Shown: positions 25,478-34,400, numbered from the stretch's first letter. The stretch is 64,000 nucleotides of DNA from Rhizobium sp. CCGE 510 (GCF_000292525.1 NZ_AEYF01000045.1:62001-126000); one strand, 5' to 3'. Numbers and translations: made by a program. Notes: generated by a model from the sequence alone, not told the origin.

Positions 25478-26469
25478 TCGAGATCTTGGAAAGCGGCCCG
25501 TTCAACACAGTGCAGGATCTGGGGCGCCCCGGCTATCGCGACATCGGCGTATCGGCGAGCGGCGCCATGGATCCGCTTGCGGTCCGGATCGGCAATATTC
25601 TCGTCGGCAATGACGAGAATGCCGCCGCGATCGAGGTGCAGACCTTCCCGTTCAGTCTGCGTTTCGAGCGGCGCACCGTCTTTGCCGTGACCGGCGCCGA
25701 CGGCAGTCCGCATCTCGATGGATCTGAACTCATTTCCTGGTGCGCCTATATCGCCAATGCCGGACAGGTTCTCCAGCTACAGCAGCCTCCGCGGCTTGCA
25801 CGTTCTTATATTTCGCTTGGAGGCGGGCTGGATATTGCCCCTGTCATGGGATCGCGAAGCACGTCGCTGCGCGGCGGCTTCGGCGGCAATGCCGGCCGAC
25901 CTCTGGCGAAGGGCGATCGGATCGCGGTCGGCGAGGATTTGGAAATTGCCATGCTCCCGGCCTCTGGCCTCGCCGTCGTCGAGCCGGCTGCAGCACTGTG
26001 CGATGTCTTTCCGGCCCCCGTCGACGGCGTGCTGCCGATCCGCGCCCTTCCTGCCGGCGAGCACGATCTTTTCACCGGAGACGGCGAAGCCTTCTGGAGC
26101 CAGACCTGGCGGATTTCCTCGCGCAGCGACCGGACGGGCTATCGCCTGTCCGGCGAGCCGATCAAGCCGACCGCCTCCATCGAGATGCGTTCCCACGGCG
26201 TCGTGCCCGGCGTGATCCAGGTTCCGCCCGGCGGCGAACCGATCGTGCAGATGAGCGATGCGAATACGGCCGGCGGCTATCCGAAGATCGCCGGCGTGAT
26301 CGAGTGCGACCTTTGGCGGCTCGGTCAGGCCCGCATCGGCGCCCGCCTGAAATTCGTCCGCTCGACACATGCGGAAGCGCGTGCGGTCGAACAGGCCGTC
26401 GCCCGCTATGTCGACGATGTCAGGCAGACATCCCGGATGGTCAAGCGCGCCCTGAAGGCGATGGCCTAA
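25474..26469 (+). CDS. pxpC: 5-oxoprolinase subunit PxpC (KipA/AHS2 domain)
   Basis: 331 aa. The N-terminal MIEILESGPFNTVQDLGRPGYRDIGVSASGAMDP is the signature of the AHS2/KipA biotin-dependent carboxyltransferase family; YISLGGGLDIAPVMGSRSTSLRGGFGG and SDANTAGGYPKIAGVI are also diagnostic. It partners PxpB. In this locus a full biotin carboxylase and carrier are next door, so a carboxylated intermediate is chemically plausible. Confidence 0.93.
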   Translation: MIEILESGPFNTVQDLGRPGYRDIGVSASGAMDPLAVRIGNILVGNDENAAAIEVQTFPFSLRFERRTVFAVTGADGSPHLDGSELISWCAYIANAGQVLQLQQPPRLARSYISLGGGLDIAPVMGSRSTSLRGGFGGNAGRPLAKGDRIAVGEDLEIAMLPASGLAVVEPAAALCDVFPAPVDGVLPIRALPAGEHDLFTGDGEAFWSQTWRISSRSDRTGYRLSGEPIKPTASIEMRSHGVVPGVIQVPPGGEPIVQMSDANTAGGYPKIAGVIECDLWRLGQARIGARLKFVRSTHAEARAVEQAVARYVDDVRQTSRMVKRALKAMA

Positions 26470-26490
26470 GGGAGGCGAAAGGAGGAACTG

Positions 26491-27258
26491 ATGAAGATCG
26501 ATCTGAATTCCGACATGGGCGAAGGATTTGGTCCCTACCGGCTGTGCGATGACGAAGCGATGATGAAAATCGTCTCGTCGGCCAATATCGCCTGCGGCTT
26601 CCACGGCGGCGACCCCGATACGATGGGGCGCATGGTGCGGCTGTCAAAACAGAACGGCGTCGGCATCGGCGCCCATCCCGGCCTGCCCGACCGGCTGGGC
26701 TTCGGCCGGCGCGAAATACCGTTCCAGGCGGACGAGCTTCGCCAGCAGATGCTCTACCAGCTTGGCGCGCTGATGGCGATCGCCAGAGCCGAGCGGGTCA
26801 CCGTCTCCCATATCAGCTTCCATGCGGCCATGGGCAACATGATCAACCGCGATCCTGTCCTCGCCGACCTGATGATGGACGCGATTGCCACCGTCGACGC
26901 CAATCTCGTCGTCTTCGTCACGGCAGGCAGCGAGATCCAGCAGGCTGCCAGGCGCGCGCGCCTGAAGACCCTGGCGCTTTTCCTTGCGGACCGGGCCTAT
27001 GACGCCGAGGGCAGGCTTGTCACGCGCGGGCTTCCCGGCGCCGTCATCAAGGACGAAGCTGCGGTGCGCGCCCGCGTCCGAAAATTCCTCCTCGACGGAA
27101 ACGTCGAGACGATTGACGGCGCCGTGATCGCCATGCCGGGGCGCTCCATTCTCGTCCACAGCGACACGCCCGGCGCCCTCGAGCTTGCCGGCATCGTGCG
27201 AAGCGAGATCGAAGCCGCGGGCGCGACGCTCGCTCCGGCTGCCGAACTCGCCGACTGA
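26491..27258 (+). CDS. pxpA: 5-oxoprolinase subunit PxpA (LamB/YcsF family)
   Basis: 255 aa. KIDLNSDMGEGFGPYRLCDDEAMMKIVSSANIACGFHGGDPDTM is the LamB/YcsF opening with conserved Asp and His residues, and GVGIGAHPGLPDRLGFGRR follows. It is thought to act on the lactam ring activated by PxpBC. AAAGGAGG lies before the ATG. It is 21 bases from the pxpC stop. Confidence 0.93.
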   Translation: MKIDLNSDMGEGFGPYRLCDDEAMMKIVSSANIACGFHGGDPDTMGRMVRLSKQNGVGIGAHPGLPDRLGFGRREIPFQADELRQQMLYQLGALMAIARAERVTVSHISFHAAMGNMINRDPVLADLMMDAIATVDANLVVFVTAGSEIQQAARRARLKTLALFLADRAYDAEGRLVTRGLPGAVIKDEAAVRARVRKFLLDGNVETIDGAVIAMPGRSILVHSDTPGALELAGIVRSEIEAAGATLAPAAELAD

Positions 27259-27318
27259 TACAATCCGGATCGTCTGCGGGCGGTCTTTCTTCCAAAGTCT
27301 CATCGAAGGACCAACGTG

Positions 27319-28521
27319 ATGTCCGCCATATCTGATCGCCTGAAAAACGTCTCCATATCCGCATCCGCCGCCATGACACAGCGCGCCCGGGAGCTGGCCG
27401 CCAAGGGAATCAAGGTCGTCAGCCTCTCATCCGGCGAGCCGGATTTCCCCACACCGGCACACGCGATCGAGGCGGCCCATGCGGCAGCGCTTGCCGGCGA
27501 TACGAAATATCCGCCGATGGACGGGACGCCGGCACTCAAATCAGCCATCATCAGGAAGTTCAAACGCGACAACGATCTCGACTATGATGCCAGCCAGATC
27601 GTCGTCTCGGCCGGCGGCAAGCAGGTGATCTTCAATGCCATGCTGGCAACCTGCAATCCGGGTGACGAGGTCGTCATCCCCACACCCTCCTGGGTCAGCT
27701 ACGCCGACATCGTCAAATTCGCCGGCGGCGTGCCGGTTCCGGTCCCCTGTCACGAGCAGACCGGCTTCAAATTACGTCCGGAGGATCTGGAAGCGGCAAT
27801 CACGCCGCGCACCAAATGGCTCTTCCTGAATTTCCCGAATAATCCGACCGGCGCTGCCTGCACCCGGGCGGAGATGGCTGCCATTGCCGAGGTCATGCTG
27901 CGCCATCCCGACGTCTGGATCATGACCGACGATATCTACGAACACCTAGTCTATGACGACTTCCAGTTCTGCACGATCGCGGAGGTCGAGCCGAGATTGT
28001 ACGATCGCGTCCTGACGATGAACGGCGTTTCCAAGGCTTACGCGATGACCGGCTGGCGGCTCGGCTTTTGCGCCGGGCCGAAAGACCTGATCTCCGCCAT
28101 CAGCAACGTCAACGGACAGAATGGCGGCGGCATCGCGACGCTGACGCAGGCGGCGGCGACCGCAGCGCTCGATGGACCTCAGGAGCTGCTGAAGGAGCGG
28201 GCGGCGATCTACAAGACGCGACGCGACTTCGTGCTCGACAAATTGTCTGAGGTGGAAGGGCTGCGCTGCCATCGGCCCGAGGGCGCCTTTTACATCTATC
28301 CCAACGTTTCAGGGTTGATCGGCAAGACCAGCAAGGGCGGTCGAAAGATCGAAACCGACGTCGATTTCGTCATGGGGCTGGTGGAGGAGCATCATGTCGC
28401 GACCGTGCAAGGTGCGGCTTATGGAATGAGCCCGTTCTTCCGCATTTCCTACGCGACAAGCATGGAAAAACTCGATGAAGGCTGCGCGCGCATAGCCCAG
28501 TTCTGCGCGGACATGCGCTGA
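27319..28521 (+). CDS. Pyridoxal phosphate aminotransferase, class I/II
   Basis: 400 aa. PLP-binding lysine in GVSKAYAMTGWRLGF; NFPNNPTGAA and IMTDDIYEHLVYD are the cofactor-contacting motifs; the C-terminal Arg in FFRISYATS binds the substrate carboxylate. It resembles aspartate/aromatic aminotransferases of type I-gamma. It follows pxpA by 60 bases and may process glutamate or another amino acid released by the pathway. GTG at 27316 and ATG at 27319 are both possible starts after AAGGA. Confidence 0.9.
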   Translation: MSAISDRLKNVSISASAAMTQRARELAAKGIKVVSLSSGEPDFPTPAHAIEAAHAAALAGDTKYPPMDGTPALKSAIIRKFKRDNDLDYDASQIVVSAGGKQVIFNAMLATCNPGDEVVIPTPSWVSYADIVKFAGGVPVPVPCHEQTGFKLRPEDLEAAITPRTKWLFLNFPNNPTGAACTRAEMAAIAEVMLRHPDVWIMTDDIYEHLVYDDFQFCTIAEVEPRLYDRVLTMNGVSKAYAMTGWRLGFCAGPKDLISAISNVNGQNGGGIATLTQAAATAALDGPQELLKERAAIYKTRRDFVLDKLSEVEGLRCHRPEGAFYIYPNVSGLIGKTSKGGRKIETDVDFVMGLVEEHHVATVQGAAYGMSPFFRISYATSMEKLDEGCARIAQFCADMR

Positions 28522-28536
28522 CCGGGCACTTGCGTC

Positions 28537-29442
28537 TCAGGCTTTCAGCCGCGCCGTCAACTCAAGGAGGATGTCGCGGACGGCGAGGGCCGGTTCCGAC
28601 AAGGGATTCTGGTCGGAAACGCACAGCGACAGGGTTTCCTCGATACGGGGCGAGACGAGCCGGCAAATCAGCGGCTCGCTCGATTCAGAGACGATGCGGT
28701 CGGCAATCGCCTTCGGCATGATCGTCGCGCCGAGACCGCCGTCCACCGCGCGGGCGAGCGTGCGGACGATTTCGACTTCCGCCACGACCTTCAAATTGGT
28801 GCGCGTGCGCGTGAAGGCGGTGTCGACAGCGCGGCGGACGAAATTATAGGCTGGCGGCAACAGTAGCGGTATCGCATCGAGAGCATTGACCGGAACGGGT
28901 TTCGTATCCGCTTCGATTGCGAAATCACGATGGGCGACCAAGAAGAATTCCTCGCTGAGGATCGGTTCGAACCGCACGCCCTTGATCGGTCCGGTCCCGT
29001 GGAGAAGCGCCATCTCCAGCCGGCCGTTCATGATCATCTGGCTATAGGTCTGGCCGACACTTTCGGTCAGATGCAGCAGAATGCCGGGATGCCGTTTCCG
29101 GGTCTCCGCCAGAAGGTCGACCGAGAGCGTCGCCGCACTGCTGAACGGCACGAGGCCGACGGAGACCCGACCGGCGAGCGAATTGCCGGCTGCCGATGCA
29201 TCGGCCTGCGCCTGCTCCATCTGCCGAAGGATAATCTGCGCATGGCGATACACCGCGTGTCCCGCATCGGTCATGCTGACGCCCTGCTGGCTGCGGATCA
29301 GCAGCTTGTGGCCGAAATGCTCTTCCAGCGCCGCAAGCTGCTGGCTGAGAGCCGGCTGGGCGATATGCAAAAGATCCGCCGCTCGCGTGATGCTGCCGCT
29401 GTCGACGATCACGATGAAGGATTTGAGGCGTCTGATGTCCAT
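28537..29442 (-). CDS. LysR-family regulator resembling Nac
   Basis: 301 aa. The DNA-binding region (MDIRRLKSFIVIVDSGSITRAADLLHIAQPALSQQLAALE) closely resembles the nitrogen assimilation control protein of enterobacteria, including the LLIRSQQGVSMTDAG wing. The rest is a LysR effector domain. It is divergent from the SDR/amino-acid ABC operon and convergent with the aminotransferase. An ATA-N9-TAT site in the divergent region matches the Nac consensus. ATG at 29442 starts the helix-turn-helix; the longer frame to 29628 reads through promoter DNA. Confidence 0.88.
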   Translation of the reverse strand: MDIRRLKSFIVIVDSGSITRAADLLHIAQPALSQQLAALEEHFGHKLLIRSQQGVSMTDAGHAVYRHAQIILRQMEQAQADASAAGNSLAGRVSVGLVPFSSAATLSVDLLAETRKRHPGILLHLTESVGQTYSQMIMNGRLEMALLHGTGPIKGVRFEPILSEEFFLVAHRDFAIEADTKPVPVNALDAIPLLLPPAYNFVRRAVDTAFTRTRTNLKVVAEVEIVRTLARAVDGGLGATIMPKAIADRIVSESSEPLICRLVSPRIEETLSLCVSDQNPLSEPALAVRDILLELTARLKA

Positions 29443-29585
29443 GGGGATCGGGGTACCGTGCTGATCTGCGGATGGCATGTTTGCAGACGCGCATCGCTTT
29501 TGCAACGCGAGGCGGCCCGAGGCAAGGCCGCGAGAGAATGCCGGCACCGCCCGCTTTCTCTTCTTCGGCAGACCACACCGGCTCC

Positions 29586-29600
29586 ATAACCGTTGCTTAT
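29586..29600. promoter_or_regulatory. Nac-type LysR site (ATA-N9-TAT)
   Basis: ATAACCGTTGCTTAT fits the ATA-N9-TAT consensus of Nac and also the generic T-N11-A LysR pattern. It lies between the Nac-like regulator (start 29442) and the SDR gene (start 29676), about 75 bases upstream of the latter. Confidence 0.5.
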
Positions 29601-29675
29601 TGCTCCAGAGATAATCGGTCTTAGGCAAGGGGTTGAAGCTTCGCTACTCTCTCTTTCAACAACAAGGGAACGACA

Positions 29676-30449
29676 ATGCCATTCTCCGACTACAAGACCG
29701 CACTGGTGACCGGCGCATCCTCCGGTATCGGCGCAGCCGTGGTTGAGCGGCTTCGCCGGGAGAACATCGAAGTTCACGCCGTTGCCCGCAGCGCCGAAGC
29801 TCTGCAAAAGCTGGCAGAACGCACGGGCTGCGTCGCCCACACCATCGATGTGACCGACCGTCAGGCGATCGCCGAGCTCGCACGGCGGGTGGAATTCGAC
29901 ATCCTCGTCAATAATGCCGGCGTCGACCGGCCGAAGAAATTCCTGGAAGCCGACGAGGGCGATATCGATCTCATCATCGACGTCAATCTGCGAGCCGTCC
30001 TGCACATCTGCCGCCTGATCGTGCCGGGCATGGTGGCGCGCGACCGCGGCCATGTCATCAACATTTCGTCGATCGCCGGCGCCTATAATTTCGGCGGCAA
30101 TTCCTCCTATCACGCCACCAAGGCAGGGGTGAGCATGCTGTCCAACCAGCTGCGCATCGACGCTTTCGGCAAGCGGGTGCGGGTCACGGAAATCTGCCCC
30201 GGCCGCGTCGCCACCGATATTTTCAATCACGTCCACGGCGATGATCCGAGCATCCGGGAAAAGTTCATCGACGGTTTCGAACTGCCTGAAGCGGCCGATA
30301 TCGCCGACGCGATCGCCTTCGCCATATCGGCCCCCGTCGCCGTCAACATCGGACATATGGAGATCACACCAACGCTGCAGGTCATGGGTGGCCTGCAGAC
30401 CGCAAGGCCGCAGCTAAAGACAGATCCATCCGGGGAGCCAACTCCGTGA
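29676..30449 (+). CDS. Short-chain dehydrogenase/reductase (YdfG-like)
   Basis: 257 aa. The NAD(P)-binding TGASSGIGAAVVERL motif is at the N-terminus, NNAG in the middle, and the catalytic Ser-Tyr-Lys set in INISSIAGAYNFGGNSSYHATKAG. Relatives such as YdfG oxidise serine or 3-hydroxy acids. Its stop overlaps the GTG start of the first permease, tying the enzyme to the transporter. AAGGGA precedes the ATG. Confidence 0.9.
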   Translation: MPFSDYKTALVTGASSGIGAAVVERLRRENIEVHAVARSAEALQKLAERTGCVAHTIDVTDRQAIAELARRVEFDILVNNAGVDRPKKFLEADEGDIDLIIDVNLRAVLHICRLIVPGMVARDRGHVINISSIAGAYNFGGNSSYHATKAGVSMLSNQLRIDAFGKRVRVTEICPGRVATDIFNHVHGDDPSIREKFIDGFELPEAADIADAIAFAISAPVAVNIGHMEITPTLQVMGGLQTARPQLKTDPSGEPTP

Positions 30450-31153
30450 GCGGTTTCGACCTTTCGGCAATCCTTGGAAATCCGGAATATGTCGCCATGC
30501 TGCTGCATGGCATCGAGATGACCTTCATCATCTTTGCCGGATCCTGGTCGCTGGCGATGGCGCTGGCAGTTCTGCTGCTCAGTTTGCGTCTGTCGCCCCT
30601 TCGCTTCGGCGATCCGTTGGTCGCTGCTTACGTATCTTACCACCGCAACGTGCCCACCCTGGTCCAGCTGATGCTGTGGTATTTCGGGATCTTCACCCTG
30701 ATGCCGAGCGGGCTGGGAGAATGGCTGGCCATCCACAATGCCGAGGCCATCTTCGCGGTGATCGGGCTCGGGCTTTGCCAGGCGGCCTATTTCAGCGAAG
30801 ATCTTCGTTCGGGCGTACGCTCGGTCGGTCCCGGCCAGATGGAGGCAGCTCGGGCGCTGGGCCACGGGTATGTCTCGGCGATGCGTTTCGTCATCATGCC
30901 GCAGGGCGTGCGCAACGCGCTGCCGCCGCTCATCAATCACAGCGTTTCCCTGTTCAAGAACAGCAGTCTCGCCGTCATCATCGGGGCTTCGGAACTGACG
31001 CATGCGGTCAAGGAAATCGAGAACCTCAGCTTCCGGACTTTCGAAATCTACCTGATCGGCACCGCTCTCTACCTCTTCTTCTCGCTCGTGATCATGGGCA
31101 TCGGCGCCTATCTGTCGATGCGCGCAGATCCAGCCAGGAGCGCGCGCGCATGA
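30446..31153 (+). CDS. Polar amino-acid ABC transporter permease 1
   Basis: 235 aa, about five hydrophobic segments, HisM/GlnP type. The ATPase-contact loop is GQMEAARALGHGYVSAMRFVIMPQGVRNALPPL. The GTG start at 30446 overlaps the SDR stop (GTGA), with GGGGAG upstream. Confidence 0.92.
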   Translation: MSGFDLSAILGNPEYVAMLLHGIEMTFIIFAGSWSLAMALAVLLLSLRLSPLRFGDPLVAAYVSYHRNVPTLVQLMLWYFGIFTLMPSGLGEWLAIHNAEAIFAVIGLGLCQAAYFSEDLRSGVRSVGPGQMEAARALGHGYVSAMRFVIMPQGVRNALPPLINHSVSLFKNSSLAVIIGASELTHAVKEIENLSFRTFEIYLIGTALYLFFSLVIMGIGAYLSMRADPARSARA

Positions 31154-31905
31154 TCCACGATATGATCGCCATCATCCGAGACTATTGGCTGCTGCTCCTG
31201 ATCGGCCAATATCCGAACGGACCGCTCGGCGGGCTCGCCAACACGCTGATCCTGTCGGCGCTGAGCATCGCTCTCGCCTTTCCGGTCAGCATCCTGTTTG
31301 CAATGGCGCGGCTCTCCAAGTCGCCGCTACTGCGTTGGCCGGTCACCGCCCTTGTTTATTTCACCAGGGGCGTGCCGCTGCTGATGCTCATCCTGTGGAG
31401 TTATTTCCTGGTTCCGCTGCTGACCGGCGCCGACGTGCCGAGCTTCGTCACCATGCTGACAACACTGGTGGTCTATCAGAGCGCGTTTTTGAGCGAGGTC
31501 GTCCGTGCCGGCATCGTCGCGCTCGGACCGGGCCAGATGGATGCGGCGCGGGCGCTCGGCCACGGTCATGTCGGCGCGATGCGCTTCATCATCCTGCCGC
31601 AGGCGCTCTACAACATGATCCCGAGCATTCTTTCCACCTTCGTCTCGACGATCAAGGACACGACGCTCGGCTACGTGATCAACGTGCCGGACCTGACCTT
31701 TGCGGCAAGCCAGGTCAACAATCAGCTGCTGACGCAGCCTTTCCAAGTCTTCCTCATCCTGGCGATCGTCTACTTCGCCATCTGCTGGACCCTGACCTAC
31801 TTCGCAAATCGCCTCGAGCGGCGCATCACGCGGCGGCGTGCGGGACTTCTCAACGTCCCTCCCGCCTTGGTCACACCGTCGAAAATCGTATCGGAGCAGC
31901 TATGA
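31150..31905 (+). CDS. Polar amino-acid ABC transporter permease 2
   Basis: 251 aa with five hydrophobic segments. The coupling loop is GQMDAARALGHGHVGAMRFIILPQALYNMIPSI, near identical in form to permease 1. The ATG at 31150 overlaps the preceding stop and the stop overlaps the ATPase start, giving a chain of coupled genes. Confidence 0.92.
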   Translation: MIHDMIAIIRDYWLLLLIGQYPNGPLGGLANTLILSALSIALAFPVSILFAMARLSKSPLLRWPVTALVYFTRGVPLLMLILWSYFLVPLLTGADVPSFVTMLTTLVVYQSAFLSEVVRAGIVALGPGQMDAARALGHGHVGAMRFIILPQALYNMIPSILSTFVSTIKDTTLGYVINVPDLTFAASQVNNQLLTQPFQVFLILAIVYFAICWTLTYFANRLERRITRRRAGLLNVPPALVTPSKIVSEQL

Positions 31906-32666
31906 CCATGTCCGTTTCAACGCAGGAATCGCAGATGATCCGGCTTGCGCAGGTCTGCAAGAGCTACGGCGACTATCCGGTCCTGAAGGACATCGATGCG
32001 CAGGTTGCGCGCGGCGAGGTCGTGGTCATCTGCGGACCGTCCGGTTCGGGAAAATCCACGCTGATCCGCACGATCAATCGCCTCGAGGAGATCAACAGCG
32101 GAGCGATCACGCTCGACGGGCAAAACATTCACGCCGCCATGCGGGCAAAGGAACTCAATACGATGCGCAGCCGGATCGGCTTCGTGTTCCAGAACTTCAA
32201 CCTGTTTCCGCACCTGTCCGTCGCCCAAAACGTATCGATGTCGCCGATCCGGGTGAAAGGCGTGTCAGCCAATGTCGCGCACGAAAAGGCCCTCAAGCTG
32301 CTCGATCGGGTCGGCCTCGCCGACAAGGCCCGGGCCTATCCCGGTCAATTGTCGGGCGGCCAGCAGCAGCGCGTGGCGATCGCCCGCGCCCTTGCCATGG
32401 AACCGCCGGTCATGCTGTTCGACGAGCCGACGAGTGCGCTCGATCCCGAAATGGTCGGCGAAGTGCTCGCCGTCATGAAGAGCCTGGCGTCCGAAGGCAT
32501 GACCATGCTCTGCGTCACCCACGAAATGGGTTTCGCGCGTGATGTCGCCGACCGGATCTGGTTCATCGATGCGGGCCAGATCATCGAAACGGCGAGCCCC
32601 GAGGACTTCTTCAACAATCCGACCCATCCCCGGGCTCAGCGTTTCCTCGCTGATCTCAGGCATTGA
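31902..32666 (+). CDS. Polar amino-acid ABC transporter ATP-binding protein
   Basis: 254 aa, GlnQ/HisP type. Walker A GPSGSGKSTLI, Q-loop in FVFQNFNLFPHLS, signature LSGGQQQRVAIARAL, Walker B VMLFDEPTSALDPE and the switch His in CVTHEMGFARDVADR are all intact. GGAGC precedes the ATG. Confidence 0.93.
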   Translation: MTMSVSTQESQMIRLAQVCKSYGDYPVLKDIDAQVARGEVVVICGPSGSGKSTLIRTINRLEEINSGAITLDGQNIHAAMRAKELNTMRSRIGFVFQNFNLFPHLSVAQNVSMSPIRVKGVSANVAHEKALKLLDRVGLADKARAYPGQLSGGQQQRVAIARALAMEPPVMLFDEPTSALDPEMVGEVLAVMKSLASEGMTMLCVTHEMGFARDVADRIWFIDAGQIIETASPEDFFNNPTHPRAQRFLADLRH

Positions 32667-32697
32667 AACCAACGACCAAAAACAAAGGAGAACAGCA

Positions 32698-33534
32698 ATG
32701 AACTGGAAATACCTGAGCCTCACCGTCGCATTTGCCGGCATGGCGGCCGCCTTGCCCGCGAAAGCCGATCAGCTCGACACCATCATGTCGGCGAAAACCT
32801 TGCGCTGCGCGACTTTCGCCGACGTTCCCCCCTTTGCTTCGCCGGATCCGAAGACCCGCGAAATGGCCGGTTTCGACGTCGATCTCTGCGGCGCCATCGC
32901 CAAGGAATTGGGCGTCAAGGCTGAAATCAAGCCGGTTTCGGTCGAAGCCCGCGTGCCCGAGGTCAAGCTCGGCCGCGTCGACATCACCGTAGCCAACCTC
33001 GCCTATACGGTGAGCCGCGCCGAGCAGATCCAGTTCAGCGATCCCTACTATCTCGCCAAGGAGATGCTGATCGTGCCGGCCGACGATGCCGGCAAGAAGA
33101 AGGCCGATTACGCAGGCCAGCGCATCGCCTCGACCAAGGGTTCGACCTCGGAAATGTCGATCAAGCTCAACAAATCCGACCCGCTGACATTCCAGGATAC
33201 CGCCTCGGCCTATCTCGCCGTCCAGCAGGGCAAGGCCCGCGGCATGGTGGCCAACACCATGACGACGACCAAGTTCGTCAATGAATCGAAGAGTAAGGGC
33301 AAGGAAATGCGGATGATCGAGGAGCCAATGCTCTATCAGCCGATCGGCATCGGCATGGCCAAGGATCAGCCGGCGCTGACCGCAAAGGTCAACGAAATCC
33401 TCCACAAGCTCGACACAGCGGGCGAGATCAACAAGATCTGGGACAAGTGGCTCGGCCCGGAGACCGAATACAAGATGACCCGTACCGATAAGGTCGTGCC
33501 GCTCTCCGAGCTGAAGTTCGACCCGATCCCGTGA
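32698..33534 (+). CDS. Polar amino-acid ABC transporter substrate-binding protein
   Basis: 278 aa periplasmic protein of solute-binding family 3. Signal peptide LSLTVAFAGMAAALPAKA is cut near residue 23. FDVDLCGAIAKELG and RVDITVANLAYTVSRAEQIQFSDPYY are hallmark segments, the Arg in SRAEQ normally binding the amino-acid carboxylate. AAAGGAG lies before the ATG. The ligand is unknown. Confidence 0.93.
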   Translation: MNWKYLSLTVAFAGMAAALPAKADQLDTIMSAKTLRCATFADVPPFASPDPKTREMAGFDVDLCGAIAKELGVKAEIKPVSVEARVPEVKLGRVDITVANLAYTVSRAEQIQFSDPYYLAKEMLIVPADDAGKKKADYAGQRIASTKGSTSEMSIKLNKSDPLTFQDTASAYLAVQQGKARGMVANTMTTTKFVNESKSKGKEMRMIEEPMLYQPIGIGMAKDQPALTAKVNEILHKLDTAGEINKIWDKWLGPETEYKMTRTDKVVPLSELKFDPIP

Positions 33535-33582
33535 GGCCAGCCGGCCTCAACGTCCTCAAGTGACGATTTCCAACCGAAATCA

Positions 33583-33604
33583 GACGGCGGGCATGCCCGC
33601 CGTC
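33583..33604. terminator. Perfect 22-base palindrome after the amino-acid ABC genes
   Basis: GACGGCGGGC and GCCCGCCGTC flank AT, forming a very stable GC stem. A second, shorter hairpin (GAGGCC-AGCC-GGCCTC, 33533-33548) overlaps the binding-protein stop. There is no T run, so this may be a partial terminator or an mRNA-stabilising stem that sets high expression of the binding protein relative to the next gene. Confidence 0.5.
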
Positions 33605-33625
33605 GACCAACGATCGGAACCATCC

Positions 33626-34300
33626 ATGATCCATATTAAAGATATTCCCGAGCGGCCTGATAAAGCCGATATCGATGCCGTTTCGAAATTTTCGCCGGCG
33701 ACGATCCACGAAGCCCAGGGACGCCGCGGCGCGCTGTCCTCCCGCCTCAAACCGGTCGACTACCGCATGAAACTGTGCGGTCCGGCCTTTACGGTGAAAT
33801 GCGCGCCGCGCGACAACATCATGCTGCAGCTTGCCATCAACTATGCCAAGCCGGGCGATATCATCGTCGTGTCGGCCGGCGAATACGAGGAGGCCGGATC
33901 CTTCGGCGATGTGCTTGCCAATGCCTGTCTTGCAAAGGGCATCGGCGGTCTCGTCACCGACACCGGCGTGCGCGACACGCTGCAGCTGCGGGAACTCGGT
34001 TTCCCCGTCTTCTCGCTCAGCGTCTGCATCAAGGGCACGGTGAAGGAAACCATTGCAGCGGTGAACGAGCCGGTCATCGTCGGCGGCGAAACCATCAATC
34101 CCGGCGACATCATCGTCGGCGATGCCGACGGACTGGTGGTCGTACGCCGGCAGGAAGCGCCGGAAGTCGCCCGGCTCTCGCAGGCCCGCGAGGATGCCGA
34201 AGCCGGCTATATCGCCGCCTACAAGGCGGGCAAATCGGTCATCGAGGTCAGTAATCTGGCACCGGTGCTGAAAGCCAAGGGCCTCGTCGTCGATATTTGA
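33626..34300 (+). CDS. RraA-fold protein (HMG/oxaloacetate aldolase family)
   Basis: 224 aa. Segments such as LCGPAFTVKCAPRDNIMLQLAINYAKPGDIIVVSAG, GIGGLVTDTGVRDTLQLRELGFPVFS and GDIIVGDADGLVVV define the RraA/MenG-like fold. In enzymes of this group the G-x-x-x-D-x-x-R-D motif (here TDTGVRD) binds metal and pyruvate; such proteins cleave 4-hydroxy-4-methyl-2-oxoglutarate or decarboxylate oxaloacetate. The ATG at 33626 is preferred; earlier starts fall inside the palindrome at 33583-33604. Probably catabolic and linked to the upstream transporter. Confidence 0.85.
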   Translation: MIHIKDIPERPDKADIDAVSKFSPATIHEAQGRRGALSSRLKPVDYRMKLCGPAFTVKCAPRDNIMLQLAINYAKPGDIIVVSAGEYEEAGSFGDVLANACLAKGIGGLVTDTGVRDTLQLRELGFPVFSLSVCIKGTVKETIAAVNEPVIVGGETINPGDIIVGDADGLVVVRRQEAPEVARLSQAREDAEAGYIAAYKAGKSVIEVSNLAPVLKAKGLVVDI

Positions 34301-34343
34301 CATGCGGCGGAAGCATCAAAAGGTCTGCGCGCGAAAGTCACTC

Positions 34344-34382
34344 TGGACACTATTATGGACACATGTTCTATAAAGTGGACAG
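34344..34382 (+). promoter_or_regulatory. Three TGGACA direct repeats upstream of the TIM-barrel gene
   Basis: TGGACAC at 34344-34350 and 34356-34362 (12-base period), and TGGACAG at 34376-34382 (20 bases further). They end 18 bases before the gene start at 34401. Such spacing suggests an activator or repressor binding array, or overlapping promoter elements. Confidence 0.35.
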
Positions 34383-34400
34383 ATCTGACCGGAGCGTGCC

